A stretch of 64,000 nt of DNA from Methyloversatilis sp. (GTDB lineage Bacteria > Pseudomonadota > Gammaproteobacteria > Burkholderiales > Rhodocyclaceae). This document shows, in pieces, positions 1 through 9,106 of the stretch (positions are counted from its first letter, which is position 1; the number at the start of each line of letters is the position of its first letter). The position numbers and the translations under genes are program-made. The notes beneath the pieces are model-generated. The model was given only the letters and a program-made list of their open reading frames with translations. It was not told where the DNA came from and ran no database searches. The DNA lies in NCBI RefSeq assembly GCF_030696805.1, contig NZ_JAUYRO010000057.1, forward strand, positions 16,284 through 80,283, in the 5' to 3' direction.

Positions 1-3000
1 GGCCGCGGCGCTGACGTTGAGCGACGCAGACGCCGGCCAGAAGGCGTCGAGCACCGACGCATCGACGACGTGGCGCGCACCGGCGTCGATCTTCACCCGC
101 TGCTTCTGACGCTGCAGCGGCACCGGCGGCGTCACCTGCAGCGCGGCTTCGCGTTCGATGTGGATAGGCCTGGCGCCGCCCGTCGCGTCGAGCGTCAGCG
201 TCAGTCGCGCAAGCCCTTCGGCTTCGACCGCCTCTGCGGCGAAACGCAGGGTTTCGCGCTGCCTGGGCGCAAGCGTCAGCGTGCGGGCGCCGTCGGCGAT
301 GCGCGCGGGCGACTCGGCGGCCAGCGCAAGGCGTATCTGCTGCGACGTGTCGGTCAGATTGGTGACTTCGAGCGCCACGGTGGCGCGGTCGCCGGGCGCG
401 ATGAAGCGCGGCGTGGACAGTTCGGCCACGATGGGCGCGGCGACGACCAGCTCGCGCTCGCCGCGGCCGAAGCGATCCAGCGTGGAGGCAACGGCCATCA
501 GGCGCAGGCTGCCGTTGAAGTCGGGCAGCGTGAGCGCGATGTTTGCCTCGCCCTTGTCGTCGAGCTTCACCGGGCCGGAGAACAGATCGACCAGCTTCAC
601 CTTCTTCGGCATGCTCTGCGAATCGCGCATGCCAGCGTCACCCCCCCACTTGAGCTTGCCGCGCGTGCCATCCATCTTTTCGATCAGCCGGCCGTAGATG
701 TCGAGCAGATCCGGGGCGTAGCGCTGCTTGCCGAAGAAATAGGCGTGCGGGTCCGGTGTGGCGAACTGCGTGATGTTCAGGATGCCCTGATCGACTGCCG
801 ACAGCGTGACCCAGGCCTGCTGGCCGGTCGCGCCGTCGACCTTCACCTTCACCGTCGTTTTCGTTTCCGGCTCGACCTTGGCCGGTGCATCCAGCGCCAC
901 CTTCAGCCGGCGGTCTTCGCGCGCCAGCGGGATATGGGCGAGCCCGAGCGCACGCGCCGGTGTCACGCGGCTGCCTTCACTGCCCGGCCGGAACGCCAGC
1001 ACGGATACATAGAGGTCGTGGCGGTTCCAGCTCGCGTCCAGCGGCAGATTGATGGTCGTGCCGGCAGCGCTCACCTTGACGCGTTTGGCCCACAGCACAC
1101 GGTCGCCCTCGATCAGCACCAGCGCTTCGCCGTCGTGCGGCGGCGTGAGGTGCGCTTTTACCGTGTCGCCGGCGCGGAAGGGCGCGCCTTCGAGACGGAT
1201 CTGCACGCGGTCGGGCCGGTTGCCAAGTGCCTCGTCGCCCTGCGCACCCCAGCCGGCGTAGAAGCGGTAGCGCATCGTGAGGCCGTGCTGCGGGTCGTCG
1301 ATTTCCAGCCGGTAACTGCCCCAGGTGACCGGGAAGGCGAGCTTGGTCTGCGTCTTCACTGCAATGGTGCGGCTGTCGACCAGTTCGTCGGCGTCGCTGA
1401 AGCCGGAGTGCCAGCCGCGCTGGTCGTCGAAGCGCCAGTAGTACTGCCGCTCTTCCTTGAACAGCCGCACGTTGGCCTTGTCGAGCGCGGACAGCGTGCC
1501 GTCGGGCAGGAAGCGGCCGACCTCGAATTCGGCCAGCGACGATTCGCGCGCCACGTCGGCCTCGAACAGCGGACGCACGCCGATCAGCGCGGGCGCCGGC
1601 CACCAGGCGCGTTCGATCGAGCGCACCACCGGCCGGCCGCCGGATTCGAGCAGGCTCAGGCTGGTGCGCAGGCGCAGCGGCGAGCGTGCGGTGCCCGGGT
1701 CGTACGGCACGGCCAGCCGAGCAGCGCCGCTGTCGTCGAGCGCGGTTTCTTCCAGCTCACGCCGGCCCTTCAGCGCATCGTCGGCGAAGTCGCCGAAGAT
1801 GAAGCCGGGCTTCTGCGGCAGCGCGAAGCGCAGGCGCTCGGTGGCGAGCGCGCCGAGCAGGCGGTTGCCGGCGGCCGGCGCACCGAACAGGTAGTCGCCC
1901 TGCACCGCGATGTCGAACGGCGCGCCGTCGGTCAGCACGCCCTCTGCACTTGTCAGCGCGAGCTTCATGCGCTCGGGCAGGAATTCCTCGACCTTGAAAC
2001 GCATGATCGAGTCGGGCCGCTTTGCCCCGGGATCGGCGCGTAGTTCCAGCGTCCAGGCGCCGGTCTGGGCGTCACCGGGTATCGCCAGCGTATGCCGGAA
2101 GTAACCGGGTTGTTCGCCCGACGGCTGCCACACGCGTTGACTGACGGTGCGTCCGTCGGGGCGCTTGAGCAGCACACTGACCGGCTGCGCGGCCACCGGT
2201 TTGCCGTCAGCATCGCGCGCCAGCACCGACACGTCGAAGCTTTCGCCCGGCCGGTACAGGTCGCGCCCGCTCCACACGAACAGCTTGTTGTTCGTCGGCA
2301 GCAGGCCGGCGGTGTCGAATTCGGACAGGTCGAGCGCGGCTTCGCCCAGCGACACGACCGACAGCTCACGCCCGCGCCGCGCGATCACCAGCCTGGCATC
2401 GGCCGGTACGGCGTCGAAGGTGGCGCGACCGTCACCTTCGGCCTTCACCGATGCGACGCGCTTGCCGTCGCCATCCAGCACCTCGAACTCGACGCCGTCG
2501 AGCGCCGCGCCCGAGCGCAGCGACGTGGCGAAGGCATCGACCCGGCTGCCGTTGCGGTGCAGGTGCAGGCCGATGTCGCTGACGTAGAAATAGGTGGTCT
2601 GGTAGTCGCCGGAAAAGCTGCCCGGCACATTCATCACCGCGACATACACGCCGGGCTCGCGCAGCTCCTTGATGTGCTCGACCGGCAGGAAGCTCACGTG
2701 CCGGCGGTCGCGCTTGTCGTCGGTCTGGAAGCGGCCCAGATACACGCTGGACGACAGGTCCTTCAGCTGGTCGATGTACCAGCCTGAGGTGCGACCGCGC
2801 AGGTCGACCGTGCCACCGTCGTAGTACTCGCCTTCATATTCGCCCTCTCCCTGCGCCGCGTCTTCGTCGGCGCTGCGGCGGATGCCGTACACCTTGTCGA
2901 GAAAGGCCGGCAGCTGGGCGGGCCCGACGCGCAGGAACTGCACATCGACTTCGGGCGTGTTGATGGTGACGACCGGGAGGCCGCCGTTCTGCCCGGCCGG

Positions 3001-3525
3001 CAGCACGGTGCCGCGGCTGGCGAAGAAAAAGGCCGGCGGCATGTCTTCGACCAGGGTTTCGCACTGGTGGGTGCCGGCGAGCTGATCGCCGGCGCGCGAC
3101 GCGACGCCGACCGCCACGTCGATGCGATAGCGCCGTTTCGGCAGCACGCCGGAGAAATAAGCGATGCGCGGGTTGTCGCCGACAGTCCAGTTGCCGGCGA
3201 CCTTGCCGCCGACGTCACGACTCGCCTGACGGGTTTCGCCCTCACCCAGATCGGTGACCGTCATCAGATCGCCCAGCGGCAGCTTGCGTGCCAGCGGCCG
3301 GCTGAAGGTGACTGCCAGCGCCGGTCCCGCGTCGCGGCTGCGCGCGTCGCAGCGCAGCACCGCGAACGGTGTGTCGGGGTCGTCGCCGATGGCGGCGATC
3401 GTTGCGCCCGGGCTGCGCGTCGTCTGCCACCACAGCCCCGCGGCGACCGCGGCCGCCAGCACGAACAATCCCGCCCAAAGCTTGCCGCCGCCTGCCTTCA
3501 TGACCGTGCCCGTTCCGTCTGTCAT
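1..3525 (-). CDS. Alpha-2-macroglobulin family protein, N-terminal part (cut by window edge)
   Basis: The minus strand is open from 3525 to the window edge, giving about 1175 residues without a stop. The N-terminus has a short cytoplasmic stretch followed by a hydrophobic anchor (LWAGLFVLAAAVAAGLWW), so the protein is probably a membrane-anchored periplasmic one. Further in come the beta-sandwich MG repeats of bacterial macroglobulins, with stretches such as FVWSGRDLYRPGES and, near residue 1000, LPDFNGSLRLMAVAS. The family traps proteases that reach the periplasm. Full-length members have 1500-1900 residues, so the thioester region (if present) and the C-terminus lie outside. ATG at 3501 is a second start candidate, 8 codons in. 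The partner penicillin-binding protein PbpC often found beside it would be off the left edge. Confidence 0.88.
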   Translation of the reverse strand, partial: MTDGTGTVMKAGGGKLWAGLFVLAAAVAAGLWWQTTRSPGATIAAIGDDPDTPFAVLRCDARSRDAGPALAVTFSRPLARKLPLGDLMTVTDLGEGETRQASRDVGGKVAGNWTVGDNPRIAYFSGVLPKRRYRIDVAVGVASRAGDQLAGTHQCETLVEDMPPAFFFASRGTVLPAGQNGGLPVVTINTPEVDVQFLRVGPAQLPAFLDKVYGIRRSADEDAAQGEGEYEGEYYDGGTVDLRGRTSGWYIDQLKDLSSSVYLGRFQTDDKRDRRHVSFLPVEHIKELREPGVYVAVMNVPGSFSGDYQTTYFYVSDIGLHLHRNGSRVDAFATSLRSGAALDGVEFEVLDGDGKRVASVKAEGDGRATFDAVPADARLVIARRGRELSVVSLGEAALDLSEFDTAGLLPTNNKLFVWSGRDLYRPGESFDVSVLARDADGKPVAAQPVSVLLKRPDGRTVSQRVWQPSGEQPGYFRHTLAIPGDAQTGAWTLELRADPGAKRPDSIMRFKVEEFLPERMKLALTSAEGVLTDGAPFDIAVQGDYLFGAPAAGNRLLGALATERLRFALPQKPGFIFGDFADDALKGRRELEETALDDSGAARLAVPYDPGTARSPLRLRTSLSLLESGGRPVVRSIERAWWPAPALIGVRPLFEADVARESSLAEFEVGRFLPDGTLSALDKANVRLFKEERQYYWRFDDQRGWHSGFSDADELVDSRTIAVKTQTKLAFPVTWGSYRLEIDDPQHGLTMRYRFYAGWGAQGDEALGNRPDRVQIRLEGAPFRAGDTVKAHLTPPHDGEALVLIEGDRVLWAKRVKVSAAGTTINLPLDASWNRHDLYVSVLAFRPGSEGSRVTPARALGLAHIPLAREDRRLKVALDAPAKVEPETKTTVKVKVDGATGQQAWVTLSAVDQGILNITQFATPDPHAYFFGKQRYAPDLLDIYGRLIEKMDGTRGKLKWGGDAGMRDSQSMPKKVKLVDLFSGPVKLDDKGEANIALTLPDFNGSLRLMAVASTLDRFGRGERELVVAAPIVAELSTPRFIAPGDRATVALEVTNLTDTSQQIRLALAAESPARIADGARTLTLAPRQRETLRFAAEAVEAEGLARLTLTLDATGGARPIHIEREAALQVTPPVPLQRQKQRVKIDAGARHVVDASVLDAFWPASASLNVSAAA

Positions 3526-3624
3526 CGCCCGCCGCGATTATCCCCGAGCACGCGACCTCGTGTGTTCGCCATACGCATCGCGGGCCGGATCCATTCCTGC
3601 GAAAAGCAGGCCGTCGCGCTTCTC

Positions 3625-3710
3625 GCAGGAGCAGACCCTGCCGGATGCGGTCTCCGAGCGAGCGATGTTTCGTAATCAACGCATTTATCGCGGACAGGGT
3701 CCGCTCCTAC
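3625..3710. repeat. Inverted pair of REP-like elements
   Basis: A 16-base core, GCAGGAGCAGACCCTG at 3625-3640, returns in inverted orientation at 3695-3710 (read on the minus strand GTAGGAGCGGACCCTG), with further similarity around it. Such GTAGGAGC-type palindromic units occur as dispersed repeats in many proteobacteria. The pair fills the gap between two divergently transcribed genes. Confidence 0.55.
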
Positions 3711-3791
3711 AAAAACCGGTCGGCGCCTCGGATTGGACGTCCCGATGACCTGAGGCTATGATTTTCGCCCGGAAATCAATCGCTTTCAGCC

Positions 3792-4655
3792 ATGCCCCTG
3801 ATCGAATTGCAGTGCTCACGCCCTGAAACGAGTGCAGAAACGCTGCGTACCAGCCTGTCGGTGCTGCTGGCGCGCCTGTACGAACGCGACCGGGGGCTCG
3901 ATGCAGCGCATCTGCGGGTGCTGGTGCTGCGCGACGATGCGGCGGGTTCGGCGGGTGCCGCGCCACCGTTGTCGCGCGAGGACGGCGCAGGCGGATTCAC
4001 GATCACGCTGTCGGCGCCATTTGTCGAACAATCGCTGGCGGGCGAACCGGAACAGTTGCTGCAGCTGGTGCATGCGCTGCATCGGGAATTGTGGCGCGGC
4101 GAGCTGGCTCTGGAGCCCGCCGGCGAGGCAGCAGGCGATGCGCTCACCGTACAGTTCGCACCGATCGCCCGGCTCATGCTGGACGAATACCGTGCCAATC
4201 GTGCCAGCGCCTGGTCGCTGCCGGCCGGCGCCGATCTGCTTTTTCCCCATCTGCTTCGACTGCTCGACGAACTGCCCGACGCCAGCCAGCGCGCCCTCGC
4301 CGACTACCGCACCGACGCCGATCTGGACACGCTGACCGGTCTTGCAATGGCGCGGCTGACCCATCTGATGCAGACGGTGGCGTTCAGCCTCGGTTATCTC
4401 GCCGGGCTGCAGCGCAGCGCCGCGGACATCGCGCCCGAGCTGAAAGCCGGGCTCGACGCCTCGCTGATCGGCCGTGAATGGCCGCGCATCGCCGCCCTGC
4501 TGTCGGGCGTTGCAGCAGTCGAGGGTGAAGCGCGCGCGCTGCAGATGAACATGCTGACGACGCGCATCATCGCCGTGCTCGGCAGCATGGGCCTGCATGC
4601 CCGCGCGGGCGACGACGGCAACGTGTGGATGGATGTGGCGGCAACGCTGCATTAG
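3792..4655 (+). CDS. Protein of unknown function, 287 aa
   Basis: I do not recognise this family. The plus-strand reading is preferred over the nearly as long opposite frame because it gives a balanced protein-like composition with amphipathic helices (LRTSLSVLLARLYERDRG, LLQLVHALHRELW) and a Met-rich helical C-terminus. No signal peptide, membrane segment or motif is visible, so it should be cytoplasmic. The start lacks a clear Shine-Dalgarno sequence. It lies 205 bases before the FeeM-like gene on the same strand, too far to call an operon. Confidence 0.6.
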   Translation: MPLIELQCSRPETSAETLRTSLSVLLARLYERDRGLDAAHLRVLVLRDDAAGSAGAAPPLSREDGAGGFTITLSAPFVEQSLAGEPEQLLQLVHALHRELWRGELALEPAGEAAGDALTVQFAPIARLMLDEYRANRASAWSLPAGADLLFPHLLRLLDELPDASQRALADYRTDADLDTLTGLAMARLTHLMQTVAFSLGYLAGLQRSAADIAPELKAGLDASLIGREWPRIAALLSGVAAVEGEARALQMNMLTTRIIAVLGSMGLHARAGDDGNVWMDVAATLH

Positions 4656-4860
4656 CGGACGCTTGGCGGCAAACCGCGCGGCACAGGATCACTGCAGGAC
4701 CACTCGGTACGGCAAGAAAACCGTCACGTTACGATCAAGCCATTGCAACGGGCTTCATTTAACTTCGCGGCTCGGCAAGGTCACGCATCACGGATGCGGA
4801 CCGGTTTGCCGAATGACACAGTCCCGCGAAAGCGCGGGTCGCACCGCACAAGGCCCCAGG

Positions 4861-5553
4861 ATGACACCCCGAGTTCTGCACCACGCTGCCAACGACACCC
4901 GCTTCCATCCGTTTCCGCTTGCCCGTCCGACGCCGCGGCTGACACTGATCCAGCACGCGCCTGCGGCGACGATGCCGTTCGCGCACCTCGCCCCCTTCGC
5001 CGACTTTGAATTCATGCTCGCCGACAGCGAGGCCGATCTGACTGCCGCTGCAGCGCTGGTCGAACAATGCTACGGCTGGCGCGGTTATCCGGCGCAGCGG
5101 CCCGAATCGACAACCGGCGAAACAACCTTGCTGGTACGCAGGGCCGGCCGCCTGGTCGGCACGGTGACGGTGCGCTGCGGTGTCACGCAGCGCCTGCACG
5201 CCGAAAGCGGCTTCGCGGAACACGTCGGCGCGCTGCGCGAGCAGGGCTGCCGGCTGATCGAATACACACGCTTTGCGATCGATCGCGAAGTGCTGACGCG
5301 CACCGGGCAGGAGATCGATCTGGCATTCGAACTGATACGCCGCGCGCTGCGGCTGGGCCAGGTGTCGCTGGCAGCGACCGATGCAGTAATCGAAGTGAAT
5401 CCGCGTCATGTGCGCTATTACCAGCGTGCCTTCGGCTTTCGGGCGTTCGGGGCCGAACGCCGGTGCGAACGCGTCGGCGCGCCGGCGCGGCTGCTGCACC
5501 TGAACCTGTCGGCGCTTGATCCGGCCAAGTGGCCCGTACTGGCGCTGCACTGA
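4861..5553 (+). CDS. FeeM-type N-acyl amino acid synthase (GNAT fold)
   Basis: This 230-residue protein has the acetyltransferase core of the FeeM family, relatives of AHL autoinducer synthases that condense an acyl-ACP chain with an amino acid. Visible features are the beta-strand pair TTLLVRRAGRLVGTVTVRC, the IEYTRFAID segment, and the C-terminal EVNPRHVRYYQRAFGF followed by GAPARLLHL, the usual FeeM ending. ATG at 4861 is chosen because AAGG sits at good spacing; upstream in-frame starts would run into the preceding gene. Related proteins are frequent in genomes carrying PEP-CTERM/exosortase systems. The substrate cannot be told from sequence. Confidence 0.7.
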   Translation: MTPRVLHHAANDTRFHPFPLARPTPRLTLIQHAPAATMPFAHLAPFADFEFMLADSEADLTAAAALVEQCYGWRGYPAQRPESTTGETTLLVRRAGRLVGTVTVRCGVTQRLHAESGFAEHVGALREQGCRLIEYTRFAIDREVLTRTGQEIDLAFELIRRALRLGQVSLAATDAVIEVNPRHVRYYQRAFGFRAFGAERRCERVGAPARLLHLNLSALDPAKWPVLALH

Positions 5554-5587
5554 GGCGGGCTGCTGACCGCAATCCGGGATCGAGCGA

Positions 5588-7516
5588 TCAGCGCACAGGC
5601 AGTATTTCCGACGCCACCGCCTCGCCCTGAACGCCCCGGAAGCCCAGCGCGTGCAGTGCTGCCAGGGTTTCGGCATGTTCCACCGCGACGGCGACCGGCA
5701 GGATGGACAGGGCGGATGCAATGCCGGTCAGCGAGGACACGTAAGCCCCCGAATCCGGATTGAGCAAGGCTTCGCGCGTCAGCGTGACCGAAAACTTTAC
5801 GTGCTGCGGCCGCAGGCGGCGCAACAGGCTCAGTGCGTTGGCGTGCAGGCCGAAGTGCTTGATGCCGATCGCCAGCCCGCGCGACTGCGCCAACTGGGCA
5901 AATGCTTCGGCTGCGTCGGGGTCACCGAGCAGGGCGACCTCGGAAAATTCGAGGATGAAACTTCCGCGACGGGTGTCGTGCCGGTAGCCGCCGACCCAAC
6001 GCAGGATGTCGGGATCGACGAGCGCCGCGGCGCTGACATTCACCACCGTTGCCAGACCGTCCCGTCGCGCCTGCGCGTGCTCCAGCGCGCGCATCAGGCA
6101 GGCGCTGTCGAGCGCGGCCGATACACGGGCTTCGCCGGCGTAGGTCATGTATTCGGCAGCGCGGATCAAGCGGTCGCCCGCATCGAGTGCGGCGCGCAAC
6201 TCGACATGAAGCGCGCCGGCGACGCCGCTGGCATCGAGCCCACGCGTGGCCTGCGACGCGAAGGCGATGCGCCCCTGCCCGATCAGATCCCGCACGGTGC
6301 CGCGTACCGCACCGCCTGCCGATTCGATGTCCTGCGTGTGCGCCAGCGGGAATTCGTGCGTGTCGCCCGGCAGCCACAGGTGCAGCGCGCGGTCAGCCGC
6401 GGCCAGCCAGCGCGCGGCGTCACAGTCGCTTCCGCAATCGGCAGCGCCGCCGCGCCAGGCGTCGGGATCAGCGGTACCGGCTGCACGCGCCAGCCCGTTG
6501 AGCCGCGCGCGCAGTGCCACAAGCACCTGTCGTGCCGGCGCTTCGGTGGTGTCGACGAGCAGCGCAAAACAGGCGCCTTCGACCCGACCGCACATGCCGC
6601 CATTGGCAGCGTCGCGGATGTAGTGGGCGGATTCGGTCAGCAAGTCATCAACCGTCTGCCGGCCGTACTGATGATTCAGATCTTCCAGCCCGTCGATGCG
6701 CAGCAGCGCGAGCCAGCCGGTGCGCTGACCGGCTTCGATGCGGGCTTCGAGTGCCGCTCGGAAGCCGCGACGGTTGGCCAGCCCGGTCAGTTCATCGACC
6801 AGCGCCTGGTCGCGGAAGCGCTCGGCGCGGGAGGATTCGGCGTCGAGCGCCTGTGCCAGCGCACCCAGCATGCGGTTGAAGGCGCCGACCAGCGGCTGCA
6901 GTTCGGTCGGCACGCGGGCTTCGTCGATCGGCATGAATTTGCGTGAAGCGGCCGCCACGGCCGAGCGCTGGACGCGACGCAGCGGCCTGAGTCCCCAGCG
7001 CAGCGCGGCCAGACCGAGCGCGGCGGCCACCGCCAGCCCGCCGCCCATCCAGACCAGCAGGGTTTGCGCGATGGTCCACAACTGGAGGTAGGCCCAGTGC
7101 GGATGCGGTTCGACCAGAACGCTGCCCGCGATGCGCCAGCCGGCCATGATGTCCGCCGTCTGGGCGCCGGACGCCAGCGGCAGCAGGTCAACGAACCACT
7201 GCGGCGCGCCACCGGCGAGCCGGGCCGGCGCTTCGCGGCTGGCAACGATGCGCTGCTGCGCGTCACGCACCGTGATGCGGCGCAGATAGCTCTGGTCGAA
7301 CACCGGCTCGACAAGGCTTTCGGCATTCTGCAGCGACGGTACGCCACCGGCGGTCAGCGCGACGGTCAGCGACAGCGCGATCGATTGCGCCTGACTGGCC
7401 ATCTGCGCTTCGACACGGTCGCGCGACACCCACAGCGCGGTCAGCAGTGCCGCGATGAAAGCCGCCACACCGACGCCAAGCAGCGCTGCCAGCAGACGCA
7501 CGCGCAGGCTGTTCAT
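5588..7516 (-). CDS. lapD: LapD-like inside-out c-di-GMP receptor (periplasmic domain-HAMP-GGDEF-EAL)
   Basis: The 642-residue protein starts with one membrane helix (LLAALLGVGVAAFIAALLTALW), a periplasmic domain to about residue 140, a second helix, a HAMP-type linker (LRPLRRVQRSAVAAASR), a GGDEF-like domain and an EAL-like domain. Both catalytic domains are degenerate: no GG(D/E)EF signature is visible and the EAL tripeptide is altered (LHVELRAALDAG). That fits LapD, which binds c-di-GMP with its EAL domain and then sequesters the protease LapG. The start at 7516 shares one base with the lapG stop (TGATG), so the two are translationally coupled; GGAGGTGA lies just upstream. Confidence 0.85.
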   Translation of the reverse strand: MNSLRVRLLAALLGVGVAAFIAALLTALWVSRDRVEAQMASQAQSIALSLTVALTAGGVPSLQNAESLVEPVFDQSYLRRITVRDAQQRIVASREAPARLAGGAPQWFVDLLPLASGAQTADIMAGWRIAGSVLVEPHPHWAYLQLWTIAQTLLVWMGGGLAVAAALGLAALRWGLRPLRRVQRSAVAAASRKFMPIDEARVPTELQPLVGAFNRMLGALAQALDAESSRAERFRDQALVDELTGLANRRGFRAALEARIEAGQRTGWLALLRIDGLEDLNHQYGRQTVDDLLTESAHYIRDAANGGMCGRVEGACFALLVDTTEAPARQVLVALRARLNGLARAAGTADPDAWRGGAADCGSDCDAARWLAAADRALHLWLPGDTHEFPLAHTQDIESAGGAVRGTVRDLIGQGRIAFASQATRGLDASGVAGALHVELRAALDAGDRLIRAAEYMTYAGEARVSAALDSACLMRALEHAQARRDGLATVVNVSAAALVDPDILRWVGGYRHDTRRGSFILEFSEVALLGDPDAAEAFAQLAQSRGLAIGIKHFGLHANALSLLRRLRPQHVKFSVTLTREALLNPDSGAYVSSLTGIASALSILPVAVAVEHAETLAALHALGFRGVQGEAVASEILPVR

Positions 7517-8238
7517 CACTTCACCTCCGCACGCACGCGGTCGAGCAGTTCGCGCCACTTGCGCAGTTGCTGCGGCGAACCCAGTTCGCGGTCGCCTCCG
7601 CCCTGCACCTTCCAGACGCGGTCATCGTTGAAGCTGTACACCGGCGTCAGGTCGGGCCGCTCGGCAGCCGGCATGAAGCGCTTTTCTAGGTTGTCCATCA
7701 CCCAGGGTTCGGCGCCAGGCTCGGGGTAGTAGGCGAGGACCATGTGGTTTTCCAGCCGTCCGTCGCGCAGCAGACGCACATAGGTGATGCGCAGCTTGTC
7801 GGCCGGCATGCCCAGTTCGCGCAGCGCGAAGTATTTGGCCAGCGCATAGTCTTCACAGTCGCCGGCGGCGAGCGAGGCGAATTCGACCGGGGTGGCCCAG
7901 TAGTCTTCCGATTTCCAGAGCACCGGGTCGGTCACGTAACGCGCCCGGTTGGCGATCTGGTTGATGCGCTCGACGCGCAGTGCCTCGTCGGCAATGTGGC
8001 CGGCAGCGTTCAGCGATTCGGCCAGTTCGGCCATGCGCGGTCCCGCCTTGCTGCCAAATCGCGCGTCCATGCGCTGTTGCAGTTCAGCGCGCACGACCAG
8101 CAGATAGCCCTGATAGGTGAAGGCCGTGGCCTGCGCCGCGCCGACAGCCGTGACCGCCACGAGCGCACACGCGACCCAGCCGCGCGCGCGAAGCAGGCGG
8201 CGGGGCAGCGATATTGACGGGTTTGTGGTGGCCGGCAT
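7516..8238 (-). CDS. lapG: LapG-like periplasmic cysteine protease (transglutaminase-like)
   Basis: The 240-residue protein has an N-terminal hydrophobic export signal (WVACALVAVTAVGAAQA) and the bacterial transglutaminase-like protease core. The catalytic triad is visible: Cys in AAGDCEDYALAKYF, His in ENHMVLAYY and Asp in WVMDNLEKR. LapG cleaves the N-terminus of giant surface adhesins when c-di-GMP is low, releasing cells from biofilm; LapD (directly downstream, one-base overlap) holds it back when c-di-GMP is high. No large adhesin gene is in the window, so its target is elsewhere. Confidence 0.88.
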   Translation of the reverse strand: MPATTNPSISLPRRLLRARGWVACALVAVTAVGAAQATAFTYQGYLLVVRAELQQRMDARFGSKAGPRMAELAESLNAAGHIADEALRVERINQIANRARYVTDPVLWKSEDYWATPVEFASLAAGDCEDYALAKYFALRELGMPADKLRITYVRLLRDGRLENHMVLAYYPEPGAEPWVMDNLEKRFMPAAERPDLTPVYSFNDDRVWKVQGGGDRELGSPQQLRKWRELLDRVRAEVK

Positions 8239-8304
8239 CCGGGAACATCCAGGGACAGTTCTCCTTTAACGGTCGCAAGCCCGCCCGGCTTGACCCGGCG
8301 CGCG

Positions 8305-9000
8305 TCACCAGAACTGCCACTGGCCGGAGTGGATGACCCACAGGCCGAGCAGAAGGTTGGTCACGCCGTGCGAAACGATGGGCAGCCACAGGCGCCCGGT
8401 GGCGCGATACAGCCAGCCATAGACCAGACCGGCGACGATGCCGGCCGCCCACTGGCCGTGCTCGAAGCCGAACGCGATCGAACTGAACAGCACACTGCGC
8501 AGCGTAACCGACTGCGCCACGACGGTCAGGAAGTTCGGGTTGTCGAGCCAGCGCATGATGAAGGAACGCCAGAACAACTCTTCCATGATGGGCACGACAA
8601 CCGCGGCACCGAAAATGCGGATGACGACCAGCGTCATGATCAACGCGCCGGCGTCGTCCAGCGGCTTGTAGCCCTCGCCAGGCTTGAATGCGAAGGGCGG
8701 GAAATCGAGCCAGATCCACAGCGCCCAGACCGCGACGCCCAGCACCACGGCAACCAGCCAGGCGGATACACCGGACAGGGATGGCGGTGCAGCCGGTGCG
8801 GCGGCTCGCAGCTCGATGTAGTCGCGGCTGAACACCGCCAGTGCAGCGATCACGCAGGCGATCTGCAGCGCATACATCCAGCGCGGGTCGACGTCGAGCG
8901 CCCCGGCGAGCGGTGCGGCGATGATGAGGAACAGGATGTAGAGCGCGAACGGCAGGATGCGCGCCAGCGCGGCACGGCGCGGTGTGATCGTGGAACTCAT
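8305..9000 (-). CDS. CAAX prenyl protease-related membrane protein, PEP-CTERM-associated type
   Basis: A multi-pass membrane protein of about 231 residues with the CPBP/Abi motifs: EELFWRSF (Glu-Glu), FEHGQW (His) and HGVTN (His-Asn). This size and motif arrangement match the CAAX-related family that is restricted to genomes with exosortase/PEP-CTERM sorting (TIGR03008 as I recall it). It presumably cuts a membrane substrate. Three PEP-CTERM proteins lie 50 kb further on in this window. ATG at 9000 is chosen because it gives the usual length; an in-frame ATG at 9042 adds 14 unlikely residues. Confidence 0.75.
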   Translation of the reverse strand: MSSTITPRRAALARILPFALYILFLIIAAPLAGALDVDPRWMYALQIACVIAALAVFSRDYIELRAAAPAAPPSLSGVSAWLVAVVLGVAVWALWIWLDFPPFAFKPGEGYKPLDDAGALIMTLVVIRIFGAAVVVPIMEELFWRSFIMRWLDNPNFLTVVAQSVTLRSVLFSSIAFGFEHGQWAAGIVAGLVYGWLYRATGRLWLPIVSHGVTNLLLGLWVIHSGQWQFW

Positions 9001-9106
9001 GTCGGAAGGATGACGCGACGGACCGGTTTCGGGACAGTGCATGATAAGGCCGCCGTGCGACAGTCAGATGGCAGCGCTGCACGGTCGGCTGGTATCGGAA
9101 CGTCGG

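Noticed and set aside
70..2043. 657-residue open frame on the plus strand
   Set aside because: It is an Arg/Gly/Gln-rich shadow of the alpha-2-macroglobulin frame on the minus strand, with no motif and no ribosome binding site.
3816..4652. 278-residue open frame opposite the unknown gene at 3792
   Set aside because: Composition (many Gln, His, Arg) is that of a shadow; the plus-strand frame gives ordinary helices.
4724..4733. TCACGTTACG shared in inverted orientation with 57055-57064
   Set aside because: A single ten-base match between two intergenic regions is not far from chance in 64 kb and has no supporting symmetry.
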